In this document: positions 1 through 5,546 of the stretch, one piece after another
Layout of the letters: each line of letters begins with the position of its first letter
How positions within the stretch are numbered: position 1 is the first letter of the stretch
DNA from: Gammaproteobacteria bacterium
Lineage (GTDB): Bacteria; Pseudomonadota; Gammaproteobacteria; Steroidobacterales; Steroidobacteraceae
Assembly: GCA_030830595.1 (NCBI GenBank)
Contig: JAURMS010000227.1
Span: forward strand, 1 to 5,546
Direction: 5' to 3'
DNA length: 5,546 nt
The notes under the pieces: generated by a model
What the model was told of the DNA's origin: nothing
The model's input: the letters and a program-made list of their open reading frames with translations, nothing else
Database searches by the model: none
Position numbers and translations under genes: made by a program

Positions 1-90
1 AAAGAAGGACAGGGAGATGTCGCGCAGGATGTGTCGCTTAGGCGGCACGACCTTGCCGACCCGATTCATGGTGTAGATGAACTGAGGCAT
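1..90 (-). CDS. ettA: EttA, energy-dependent translational throttle protein (ABC-F ATPase), N-terminal fragment
   Basis: Reading the - strand from the ATG at 90-88 gives 30 codons that stay open to the left edge, beginning MPQFIYTMNRVGKVVPPKR and ending ISLSFF. This matches the highly conserved EttA start (M-[AP]-Q-[FY]-x-Y-T-M-x-R-V-x-K-V-V-P-P). The window stops just before the first Walker A loop, so no nucleotide-binding motif is visible. In well-studied members EttA is a cytoplasmic protein with two ABC domains that binds the ribosomal E site and gates entry into elongation according to the ATP/ADP ratio. The gene diverges from the deacetylase gene across 70 bp. No Shine-Dalgarno is seen upstream of the ATG; instead a -10-like hexamer lies there. 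Identity is confident despite the short length, because this N-terminus is distinctive; the rest of the protein cannot be judged. Confidence 0.9.
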   Translation of the reverse strand, partial: MPQFIYTMNRVGKVVPPKRHILRDISLSFF

Positions 91-96
91 GGGCAA

Positions 97-126
97 ATTA
101 TCGGCGATGGCCTGCCCACTCGCCAA
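97..126 (-). promoter_or_regulatory. Putative sigma-70 promoter of ettA, near-leaderless
   Basis: On the - strand, TTGGCG (126-121, 4 of 6 to the -35 consensus) and GATAAT (102-97, 5 of 6 to the -10 consensus) are separated by 18 bases. Transcription would be expected to start 6-8 bases after the -10, about positions 91-89, on or beside the A of the ettA ATG at 90. The lack of a Shine-Dalgarno between the -10 and the ATG agrees with this. It is the only AT-rich patch in the intergenic region. The call rests on the hexamer match and spacing alone. Confidence 0.5.
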
Positions 127-151
127 CTGCTAGTCTGCGGGGCGTCATCCC

Positions 152-157
152 GGGGAG
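152..157 (+). promoter_or_regulatory. Shine-Dalgarno that bears on the deacetylase start choice
   Basis: GGGGAG lies 3 bases before the ATG at 161 and 9 bases before the in-frame ATG at 167. The second spacing is closer to normal, so translation may really begin at 167, giving a protein two residues shorter (starting MRKAAGG). Either start leaves the enzyme domain intact. Confidence 0.5.
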
Positions 158-160
158 ACG

Positions 161-1126
161 ATGGCCATGCGCAAGGCAGCGGGAGGAACCGCCCTGGTCA
201 GCGGCGAATCGATCGCCCGCTACGGTTTTGGCGACGGCCACCCCTTCGGATGGGACCGGCATGCGGCTTTCATGGCCGAACTGGAGGCCTCCCCGGCCGC
301 TGCAGCGCTGCTCCGGCTGGCACCACGGCAGGCGAGCGAGGAAGAGCTTGCCTGGTTTCATGCCCCTGAGTTCCTTGCCATGGTGCGCGAACGCTGCGAG
401 CAGGGAGAGGGCTTCCTGGACGCCGGGGATACCCCGGCGCGGCACGGGCTCTATGAGGCTGCGAGTGCCGTGGTGGGTGCAGCGCTCGTGGCGACCGAGG
501 CCATCATGGCCGGGCAGTGTCGGCGGGCCTTCGTGCCGATCGCCGGCCTGCACCACGCGGCCCGGCGCCACGCCGCAGGCTTCTGCGTACTGAACGACTG
601 CGGGGTGGTGGCCGAGGCGCTGAGGCGCCGCTGGCAGCTGGGGCGCGTGGCCTATGTGGACATCGACGTCCATCATGGGGACGGGGTCTTTTACGCCTTC
701 GAGGACGATCCCTACCTCGTTTTTGCCGATATCCACGAGGACGGCCGGTTCCTCTATCCGGGCACTGGCGCCGAGTCCGAGACGGGTACCGGGGCGGCTC
801 GTGGCAGCAAGCTCAACATCGGGCTGGCACCTGGAGCCGGAGATGACGAGTTTTTCGAGGCCTGGGCCCGGGTCGAAGCCCATCTGGAGCAGTACCGGCC
901 GGAATTCATCATCTTCCAGTGCGGGGCCGACCCGGTGGAGGGTGACCCGCTGGCCCACCTCCGCTACAGCCTGGAGCCGCACGGGCACGCCGCCCGCCGC
1001 CTGGTGGAGCTTGCGGCCCGACACGCCGGTGGGCGCCTGCTCGGCCTGGGTGGCGGGGGGTACCACCGGGGAAACCTGGCCCGTGCCTGGACCCGGGTCG
1101 TGGAGGCGTTCGTCGCCGCAGGCTGA
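161..1126 (+). CDS. Histone deacetylase / AcuC family zinc-dependent hydrolase
   Basis: A complete 321-residue protein of the arginase-deacetylase fold, covering one full class I/II-like HDAC domain. The active site looks intact by alignment to HDAC8 landmarks. The catalytic histidine pair is H131-H132 in AGLHHA. The motif DIDVHHGDG (167-175) supplies zinc ligands D169 and H171 and the charge-relay residues D167 and D174. CGADP supplies the third zinc ligand D257. GGGGY supplies the transition-state tyrosine Y301. No signal peptide or membrane segment is seen, so it should be cytoplasmic. Family members remove acetyl groups from protein lysines (for example AcuC acting on acetyl-CoA synthetase) or from small acetylated amines, and the sequence does not tell which applies here. 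It is divergent from ettA and 61 bp upstream of glyA on the same strand, with no terminator between, so read-through into glyA is possible. The start may be 161 or 167. Family is confident; substrate unknown. Confidence 0.9.
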   Translation: MAMRKAAGGTALVSGESIARYGFGDGHPFGWDRHAAFMAELEASPAAAALLRLAPRQASEEELAWFHAPEFLAMVRERCEQGEGFLDAGDTPARHGLYEAASAVVGAALVATEAIMAGQCRRAFVPIAGLHHAARRHAAGFCVLNDCGVVAEALRRRWQLGRVAYVDIDVHHGDGVFYAFEDDPYLVFADIHEDGRFLYPGTGAESETGTGAARGSKLNIGLAPGAGDDEFFEAWARVEAHLEQYRPEFIIFQCGADPVEGDPLAHLRYSLEPHGHAARRLVELAARHAGGRLLGLGGGGYHRGNLARAWTRVVEAFVAAG

Positions 1127-1152
1127 AGCGTCCCAGCACGGCCCGGGTTCGC

Positions 1153-1158
1153 TACAAT
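1153..1158 (+). promoter_or_regulatory. Possible -10 element of a glyA promoter
   Basis: TACAAT matches the -10 consensus at 5 of 6 positions, in the 61-bp gap between the deacetylase gene and glyA, 29 bases before the glyA ATG. That would give a leader of roughly 20-25 bases containing the Shine-Dalgarno. No convincing -35 hexamer lies 16-18 bases upstream (GTCCCA occupies the 17-base-spacer position), so an activator would be needed or the match is chance. No PurR-type palindrome was seen. Confidence 0.35.
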
Positions 1159-1170
1159 GCCCACCCCCCG

Positions 1171-1177
1171 AAGGAGG
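1171..1177 (+). promoter_or_regulatory. glyA Shine-Dalgarno
   Basis: AAGGAGG, the strongest ribosome-binding match in the window, lies 10 bases before the ATG at 1188. It fixes that ATG as the glyA start, although the reading frame is open far upstream (to about 654), where it only overlaps the deacetylase gene. Confidence 0.8.
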
Positions 1178-1187
1178 GCCCCAGCCG

Positions 1188-2441
1188 ATGTTTTCCCCCG
1201 ACCTCACCATTGCCGGTTTCGACCCAGAACTCAGCGCCGCGATGCTCGCCGAGAGCCGCCGTCAGGAAGAGCACCTCGAGCTGATCGCCTCGGAAAACTA
1301 CGCCAGTCCCCGGGTGCTCGAGGCCCAGGGCTCGGTCCTGACCAACAAATATGCCGAAGGGTATCCGGGCAAGCGTTATTACGGCGGCTGTGAATTCGTG
1401 GACGTGGCCGAGCAGCTGGCCATCGAGCGGGCGAAGCAGCTGTTCGGGGCCGACTACGCCAACGTGCAGCCGCACTCTGGTTCGCAGGCCAACGCGGCGG
1501 TGTTCATGGCCCTGCTCAATCCGGGCGATACCCTGCTCGGCATGAGCCTCGACCATGGTGGCCACCTGACTCACGGGGCCAAGGTCAATTTTTCCGGCAA
1601 GATCTACCACTCCATCCAGTACGGGCTGCACCCGGAGACCGGCGTCATCGACTACGACCAGGCCGAGGCCCTGGCCCGCGAGCATCGCCCCAAACTGGTC
1701 ATTGCCGGATTCTCGGCCTACTCGGGTGTGGTCGACTGGGCCCGGTTCCGTGCCATCGCGGATTCGGTGGGTGCCTACCTGCTGGTCGACATGGCCCACA
1801 TCGCCGGGCTGGTCGCAGCAGGCGTCTATCCGAGCCCCGTGCCCCACGCCGACGTGGTCACCACCACCACGCACAAGACCCTGCGTGGGCCCCGCGGTGG
1901 ACTCATCCTCGCCCGGCAGAATCCCGACCTGCACAAGAAGTTCAACTCGATGATCTTCCCCGGGACGCAGGGCGGGCCGCTCATGCACGTGATCGCCGCC
2001 AAGGCGGTGGCCTTCAGGGAGGCGCTGCAGCCCGAGTTCGTCGATTACCAGCGCCAGGTCATTGCCAATGCCAAGGCCATGGCCGCCACCCTGCAGGAGC
2101 GTGGCTATCGCATCGTCTCGGGGGGCACCGAGAATCACCTGTTCCTGCTCGACCTCATCGGTCGCGAATACACCGGCAAGGACGCTGATGCGGCGCTCGG
2201 TCGCTCGCACATCACGGTGAACAAGAACGCCGTGCCCAACGATCCGCGCCCGCCCTTCGTGACCAGCGGCCTGCGGATCGGTACCCCGGCCATCACCACG
2301 CGGGGTTTCGGCCTGCCGGAGGCGCAGGAAGTGGGCCACCTGATCGCGGAGGTGCTTGACCACCACGGCGACGCCGCGGCAGAGGCGCGAGTCCGGGAGA
2401 AGGTGCTGGCCCTGTGCCGTCGCTTCCCGGTCTACGGCTAG
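1188..2441 (+). CDS. glyA: Serine hydroxymethyltransferase
   Basis: A complete 417-residue protein, the same length as E. coli GlyA. This cytoplasmic PLP enzyme interconverts serine plus tetrahydrofolate with glycine plus 5,10-methylene-tetrahydrofolate, the main source of one-carbon units for purines, thymidylate and methionine. The PLP lysine is K230 in TTTTHKT, preceded by H229. The aspartate that pairs with the pyridine nitrogen is D201 in DMAHIAG, with H204 beside it. Y55 and E57 lie in YAEGYPGKRYY, H126 stacks on the cofactor ring, and R363 (GLRIGTPA) binds the substrate carboxylate. Nothing essential is missing. The start is set by the AAGGAGG at 1171. Only 33 bp separate the stop from nrdR and no terminator is visible there, so glyA probably shares a transcript with the nrdR-rib genes. 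Confidence 0.98.
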   Translation: MFSPDLTIAGFDPELSAAMLAESRRQEEHLELIASENYASPRVLEAQGSVLTNKYAEGYPGKRYYGGCEFVDVAEQLAIERAKQLFGADYANVQPHSGSQANAAVFMALLNPGDTLLGMSLDHGGHLTHGAKVNFSGKIYHSIQYGLHPETGVIDYDQAEALAREHRPKLVIAGFSAYSGVVDWARFRAIADSVGAYLLVDMAHIAGLVAAGVYPSPVPHADVVTTTTHKTLRGPRGGLILARQNPDLHKKFNSMIFPGTQGGPLMHVIAAKAVAFREALQPEFVDYQRQVIANAKAMAATLQERGYRIVSGGTENHLFLLDLIGREYTGKDADAALGRSHITVNKNAVPNDPRPPFVTSGLRIGTPAITTRGFGLPEAQEVGHLIAEVLDHHGDAAAEARVREKVLALCRRFPVYG

Positions 2442-2461
2442 TCCGGCGGGCGCGGCACCCC

Positions 2462-2467
2462 GGGGAG
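2462..2467 (+). promoter_or_regulatory. nrdR Shine-Dalgarno supporting a GTG start
   Basis: GGGGAG ends 7 bases before the GTG at 2475, supporting that codon, which places the first zinc-ribbon cysteine at residue 3 as is usual for NrdR. It sits in a 16-base stretch (2456-2471) that matches the leader of the deacetylase gene (146-161) at 15 positions. Confidence 0.6.
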
Positions 2468-2474
2468 ACGAGGC

Positions 2475-2993
2475 GTGCACTGTCCCTTCTGCGGTAACGA
2501 GGAGACCAAGGTCATCGACTCGCGACTGGCTGGCGAGGGCCACCAGATTCGCCGCAGGCGGGAGTGTGTGGCCTGCAGCGAGCGATTCACCACCTTCGAG
2601 ACCGCCGAGCTGGTGATGCCTGCGGTCATCAAGGGCGACCAGAAACGCGAGCCTTTCGACGTCACCAAGATGCGCGCGGGAATGCTCAAGGCACTGGAAA
2701 AGAGGCCGGTCCCGCAGGAGGCGCTGGAGGAATCCATCGAGCGCATCTGCCATCAACTCCGAACCTTGGGGGAGCGCGAAGTCGCTTCCCGGATCGTGGG
2801 TGAAATGGTGATGCAGCAGCTGCGCCAACTCGACGAGGTGGCCTACGTCCGCTTCGCTTCCGTCTACCACCGGTTCCAGGACATCGATGAGTTCCGGCAA
2901 CAGCTGGAGAACCTCGACGATGCGCGGCGTCGGCAAACCGCACTGGGCCAGTTGTCACTGCTGCCGGGAAGCGGCCCCGGTCGACGCAAGTGA
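2475..2993 (+). CDS. nrdR: Transcriptional repressor NrdR
   Basis: A 172-residue cytoplasmic DNA-binding protein that represses ribonucleotide reductase operons by sensing adenine nucleotides (ATP versus dATP). The N-terminal zinc ribbon has C3 and C6 in CPFC and C31 and C34 in CVAC, followed by the family signature SERFTTFE (35-42). The run RRRR at 26-29 is the basic patch typical of the DNA-binding face. An ATP-cone domain covers about residues 49-139, including KREPFD and the end motif YVRFASVYHRFQD. The GTG start is supported by the Shine-Dalgarno at 2462 and by the conserved MHCPFC beginning. The protein is about 20 residues longer than the usual 150, the excess being a basic and Pro/Gly tail after residue 147. 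Its stop overlaps the ribD start by four bases (GTGA). Placement directly before ribD is a widespread arrangement in Proteobacteria. No NrdR-box pair is recognisable in this window, so autoregulation is not suggested. Confidence 0.97.
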   Translation: MHCPFCGNEETKVIDSRLAGEGHQIRRRRECVACSERFTTFETAELVMPAVIKGDQKREPFDVTKMRAGMLKALEKRPVPQEALEESIERICHQLRTLGEREVASRIVGEMVMQQLRQLDEVAYVRFASVYHRFQDIDEFRQQLENLDDARRRQTALGQLSLLPGSGPGRRK

Positions 2994-4090
2994 GCGCCGC
3001 CGAGGACGAGCGCTACATGGCGCGTGCCTTGCGCCTCGCCCGGCGTGGACTCCGGACCACCGACCCCAACCCCAGGGTGGGCTGCGTCCTGGTGCGCGGC
3101 GGGCAGGTGATCGGCGAGGGCTTCCACCGGCGTGCCGGGGAGGCCCATGCGGAGGTGGTGGCGCTGCGCGCCTGCGGCGATGCCCGGGGCGCCACCGCGT
3201 ACGTGACGCTCGAGCCCTGCAGCCATCACGGCCGCACGCCACCCTGTGCCGATGCCCTGATCGAAGCGGGCCTGGCGCGCGTCGTCTATGCCAGCCGGGA
3301 CCCGAACCCCGAAGTGGACGGGCGCGGCGCCGAGCGGCTGGTCAAGGCCGGGATCGAGGTGGTTCCGGGCGTTCTGGAGGCCGAGGCCCGGGAGCTGAAT
3401 CCGGGCTTCCTGTCCCGCATGGAGCGCGGCCGGCCCTGGGTGCGGCTGAAGCTGGCCGCCAGCCTCGATGGCAGGACGGCGCTGGCCAGCGGTGAGAGTC
3501 GCTGGATCACCGGCGAAGCGGCTCGGGCCGACGTTCAGCAGTGGCGGGCCCGGGCGTCGGCCATCCTGACCGGCATTGGCACCGTGCTGGCCGATGATCC
3601 TCGGCTCGATGTCAGGCTCCGTGGGCAGCGCCGTCAGCCGCTGCGCGTGGTGCTCGACAGCCATGGCCGGCTGCCTGCGAGTGCCCGGATCCTGGAGCCA
3701 CCCGGGGAGGTGCTGTGGCTGACGGCGGAGGGAGCCATGGCGGGCAAGCGGCCCGATGGCCTGCCTCCCACGATGCAGTGGCAGGAACTGCCCCGCAGCG
3801 GCCCGGGCATCGACCTGGCCGCGGTCTTGTCCTTGCTGGCCGCACGCGGCATCAACGAACTGCATGTGGAATGTGGTCCACGGCTGGCGGGGGGCTGGCT
3901 GCGAGCGGGGCTGGTCGACGAACTGGTACTCTACTTCGCGCCGAGTTTGCTGGGTGAGGGCGCCCGGCCTCTGGCCATGATCGGGGATCCCGCCTCCTTG
4001 GCAGCGGCCCCGGGGTTTTCCATTCATTCCGCCGGGAGGGTCGGGAGCGATCTCAGGATCGTCCTGCGTCCGGGTGAGGGAGCGGGCTGA
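2990..4090 (+). CDS. ribD: Bifunctional riboflavin biosynthesis protein RibD (deaminase/reductase)
   Basis: A complete 366-residue cytoplasmic enzyme, the usual length, for the second and third steps of the GTP branch: deamination of the pyrimidine ring, then NADPH-dependent reduction of the ribosyl side chain. The N-terminal cytidine-deaminase-like domain (about 5-145) has HAE (H53, catalytic E55), EPC (C77) and PPC (C86), the complete zinc site. The C-terminal DHFR-like reductase domain (about 147-362) begins with PWVRLKLAASLDGR (149-162), followed by SRWITGEAAR and VECGP (293-297), where C295 sits at a position that is usually Ala or Gly. The GTG at 2990 overlaps the nrdR stop. No good Shine-Dalgarno precedes it, so translation likely depends on ribosomes finishing nrdR. 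The next in-frame ATG (3017) would remove residues normally present, so GTG is preferred. ribE follows after 3 bases. Confidence 0.97.
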   Translation: MSAAEDERYMARALRLARRGLRTTDPNPRVGCVLVRGGQVIGEGFHRRAGEAHAEVVALRACGDARGATAYVTLEPCSHHGRTPPCADALIEAGLARVVYASRDPNPEVDGRGAERLVKAGIEVVPGVLEAEARELNPGFLSRMERGRPWVRLKLAASLDGRTALASGESRWITGEAARADVQQWRARASAILTGIGTVLADDPRLDVRLRGQRRQPLRVVLDSHGRLPASARILEPPGEVLWLTAEGAMAGKRPDGLPPTMQWQELPRSGPGIDLAAVLSLLAARGINELHVECGPRLAGGWLRAGLVDELVLYFAPSLLGEGARPLAMIGDPASLAAAPGFSIHSAGRVGSDLRIVLRPGEGAG

Positions 4091-4093
4091 GAC

Positions 4094-4696
4094 GTGTTCA
4101 CCGGGATCGTCAGGGCGATAGGGCGGGTCGAGGACATCAGCGAGGCCGGCGGCGACCGGCGGATCCACGTCTCGGCACCGGGCCTTCAGGCCTCGAGCCT
4201 CGCACTCGGTGAGAGTATCGCCGTCTCGGGCGTCTGCCTGACCGTCACCGAGGCCACCTCCGTGGGGTTCATGGCCGACGTCTCCCGCGAGACGCTCGAG
4301 CGCACGACGCTCGGCCGCCTGAAAGCGGGGTCGCCGGTCAACCTCGAGCCGGCGCTGCGAGTGGGCGATCCCCTGGGTGGGCACTATGTGACCGGGCACG
4401 TTGACGCGGTGGGGCAGGTTGTCGCCCTGTCCCGCGATGCCCGTTCCTGGCGGGTTCGCGTCGCCCATCCGGAGAGCCTGGCGCGATTCATTGCCAGCAA
4501 GGGATCGGTCGCCGTCGAGGGCGTCAGCCTGACGGTCAATGAGGTGGATGCCGGCGAGTTCGGCGTGAACCTCATTCCGCACACCTGGGAGGTCACCACC
4601 CTCGGGACGCTGGCAGTGGGAACGTCGGTCAATCTCGAGGTCGACCTGGTGGCCAGGTACCTCGAACGCATGTGGCAGGCAGGAGGCACGCGGTGA
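4094..4696 (+). CDS. ribE: Riboflavin synthase, alpha subunit
   Basis: A complete 200-residue protein (called ribC in E. coli, ribE in many other bacteria). It catalyses dismutation of two 6,7-dimethyl-8-ribityllumazine molecules into riboflavin and the pyrimidinedione that is recycled; the active form is a trimer. Two tandem lumazine-binding repeats are visible. The first (about 1-97) starts MFTGIV and holds SIAVSGVCLTV (41-51). The second (about 98-195) starts after GGHYVTGHVD and holds SVAVEGVSLTV (138-148), with E142 where Asp is commonest. The C-terminal LEVDLVARYLER (181-192) is the conserved end helix, with D184 a likely catalytic residue. The start is GTG with GAGGGAG 11 bases upstream (4076-4082), three bases after the ribD stop. 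Its stop overlaps the next GTG start. The two repeats distinguish it from the unrelated lumazine synthase RibH, which is not in the window. Confidence 0.97.
   Translation: MFTGIVRAIGRVEDISEAGGDRRIHVSAPGLQASSLALGESIAVSGVCLTVTEATSVGFMADVSRETLERTTLGRLKAGSPVNLEPALRVGDPLGGHYVTGHVDAVGQVVALSRDARSWRVRVAHPESLARFIASKGSVAVEGVSLTVNEVDAGEFGVNLIPHTWEVTTLGTLAVGTSVNLEVDLVARYLERMWQAGGTR
4681..4686 (+). promoter_or_regulatory. Shine-Dalgarno of the ribB-type gene
   Basis: AGGAGG lies inside the last codons of ribE, 6 bases before the GTG at 4693. It is a strong site at ideal spacing and supports this start, which overlaps the ribE stop as GTGA. Confidence 0.75.
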
Positions 4697-5546
4697 ACCG
4701 TTTTCACCCCATCGAGGAATTGATCGAGGAATTGCGCTGCGGGCGCATGATCATCCTGGTCGACGACGAGTCCCGCGAGAACGAGGGTGACCTGGTGATG
4801 GCGGCCGAGATGGTCCGCCCCGACGATGTCAACTTCATGGCCCGCTACGGTCGCGGCCTGATCTGCCTGACCCTCACCCGCGAACGTTGCCGTCAGCTGC
4901 GCCTGCCCTTGATGGTCTCCGGCACCGACGACGGCCACCAGACCAACTTCACGGTGAGCATCGAGGCAGCCGAGGGCGTGACCACCGGCATCTCGGCCTT
5001 CGATCGGGCCCGCACCATCCGCGCGGCGGTGGAACCTCAGGCCCGCCCCGAGGACCTGCGGCAGCCCGGGCACATCTTCCCGCTGATGGCCCAGCCCGGC
5101 GGGGTGCTGACCCGTGCCGGCCATACCGAGGCCGGCTGCGACCTCGCGCGCCTCGCCGGTTTCGAGTCGGCCTCCGTCATCGTCGAAATCCTCAACGAGG
5201 ATGGCACCATGGCGCGGCGTCCCGAACTGCACGAATTTGCCCGACATCACGGGCTCAAGATGGGGACCATCGCGGACCTGATCCGTTATCGCCTGCATAC
5301 CGAGCGCTCCGTGGAACGGGTGTCGGAGCAGGGGGTGGAAACCCGACATGGCCGCTTCCGCATGTGCTGGTACGAGGATCATGTCCACCGCGAGGTGCAC
5401 GCGGCCCTGGTGCGCGGTGAGATCACCGCCGATCCGGTGCCGCTGGTCCGGGTGCACCTCGTGGATACGCTGCGCGACCTGATCGGGGTGCGCGGTGCGG
5501 ATCCGGCCTGGACCCTGGACACGGCCCTGGCGCGGCTGGCCAGCGA
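4693..5546 (+). CDS. ribB: 3,4-dihydroxy-2-butanone-4-phosphate synthase with degenerate GTP cyclohydrolase II-like domain (RibB/RibBX type), 3' end cut off
   Basis: The frame is open for 284 codons to the right edge, so the C-terminus is missing. Residues about 1-200 form a full DHBP synthase domain, which converts ribulose 5-phosphate to formate and the four-carbon unit of riboflavin. It shows DDESRENEGD (24-33) with E29 as a metal ligand, PGHIFPL (125-131), and RAGHTEAG (141-148) with metal ligand H144. Residues from about 219 resemble GTP cyclohydrolase II: HAALVRGE (236-243), then LVRVH (251-255). Where active RibA has HSECLTGD and then RCDCG, this protein has HLVDTLRD and RGADP. All three zinc cysteines are therefore replaced (D258, G268, D270), and GTP cyclohydrolase activity is very unlikely. 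This fits the RibBX variant known in Proteobacteria. Many automatic annotations would call it RibBA. GTG start with AGGAGG at 4681; translationally coupled to ribE. Confidence 0.93.
   Translation, partial: MNRFHPIEELIEELRCGRMIILVDDESRENEGDLVMAAEMVRPDDVNFMARYGRGLICLTLTRERCRQLRLPLMVSGTDDGHQTNFTVSIEAAEGVTTGISAFDRARTIRAAVEPQARPEDLRQPGHIFPLMAQPGGVLTRAGHTEAGCDLARLAGFESASVIVEILNEDGTMARRPELHEFARHHGLKMGTIADLIRYRLHTERSVERVSEQGVETRHGRFRMCWYEDHVHREVHAALVRGEITADPVPLVRVHLVDTLRDLIGVRGADPAWTLDTALARLAS

Noticed and set aside
108..136. Possible promoter for the deacetylase gene (extended -10 TGC-TAGTCT at 128-136)
   Set aside because: Only 3 of 6 -10 positions match and the bases at the -35 position (TGGCCT) are poor; too weak to list although a promoter probably lies in this gap.
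654..1187. Upstream extension of the glyA frame as an N-terminal part of the protein or as a separate gene
   Set aside because: This part overlaps the conserved deacetylase domain in another frame, its composition (Ser/Pro/Arg/Thr-rich) is typical of an out-of-frame GC-rich translation, and the SD at 1171 with the family N-terminus fixes the start at 1188.
2442..2474. Terminator or promoter between glyA and nrdR
   Set aside because: The 33-bp gap is GC-rich, with only the short palindrome CCCCGGGG overlapping the SD and no T-run or -10-like hexamer.
1152..2936. Long open frame on the - strand opposite glyA and nrdR (594 codons)
   Set aside because: It is the antisense of two well-identified genes; the translation has no recognisable family or motif, and such long frames arise from strong GC third-position bias. 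The other long - strand frames (98-1210, 2864-4582, 4384-5457) are rejected for the same reason.
2994..4093. FMN riboswitch controlling the riboflavin genes
   Set aside because: The rib genes are packed against nrdR with no untranslated space for an aptamer, and no RFN-like conserved blocks were seen upstream.
4887..5420. + strand 177-codon frame inside the ribB-type gene
   Set aside because: Arg/Pro/Gly/His-rich shadow of the DHBP synthase frame, without any motif.

Overview
The window reads as core chromosome from a high-GC gammaproteobacterium. A halophilic or sulfur-oxidising Chromatiales-type lineage is a guess; only the class is reasonably supported. It is densely coded, with almost all genes on the + strand and very short gaps. 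No mobile element, CRISPR array, rRNA, tRNA or rho-independent terminator was seen.

Layout: (1) Positions 1-90 on the - strand hold the first 30 codons of ettA, an ABC-F translation factor, running off the left edge. (2) A 70-bp divergent intergenic region carries a likely ettA promoter placed so close to the start codon that the mRNA would be leaderless or nearly so. (3) At 161-1126 lies a complete zinc-dependent histone-deacetylase/AcuC-family hydrolase. (4) At 1188-2441 lies glyA (serine hydroxymethyltransferase), preceded by a strong Shine-Dalgarno and a possible -10 element. (5) From 2475 to the right edge runs a compact cluster, nrdR - ribD - ribE - ribB-type, with gaps of -4, +3 and -4 bases. 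All four of these genes start with GTG.

The genes combine one-carbon/serine-glycine metabolism (GlyA), repression of ribonucleotide reductase genes (NrdR) and riboflavin synthesis. RibD carries out the deaminase and reductase steps, RibE the final dismutation to riboflavin, and the last gene makes the four-carbon precursor 3,4-dihydroxy-2-butanone 4-phosphate. That last protein has a second domain resembling GTP cyclohydrolase II but lacking its three zinc cysteines. It therefore fits the RibB-with-degenerate-RibA form known in Proteobacteria, and a separate functional ribA is expected elsewhere. ribH and nusB would normally follow beyond the right edge.

I found no convincing undescribed system. 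The points worth a second look are the apparent leaderless ettA start, the degenerate RibA-like domain, the run of GTG starts with GTGA overlaps, the deacetylase between ettA and glyA, and the C-terminal tail of NrdR.
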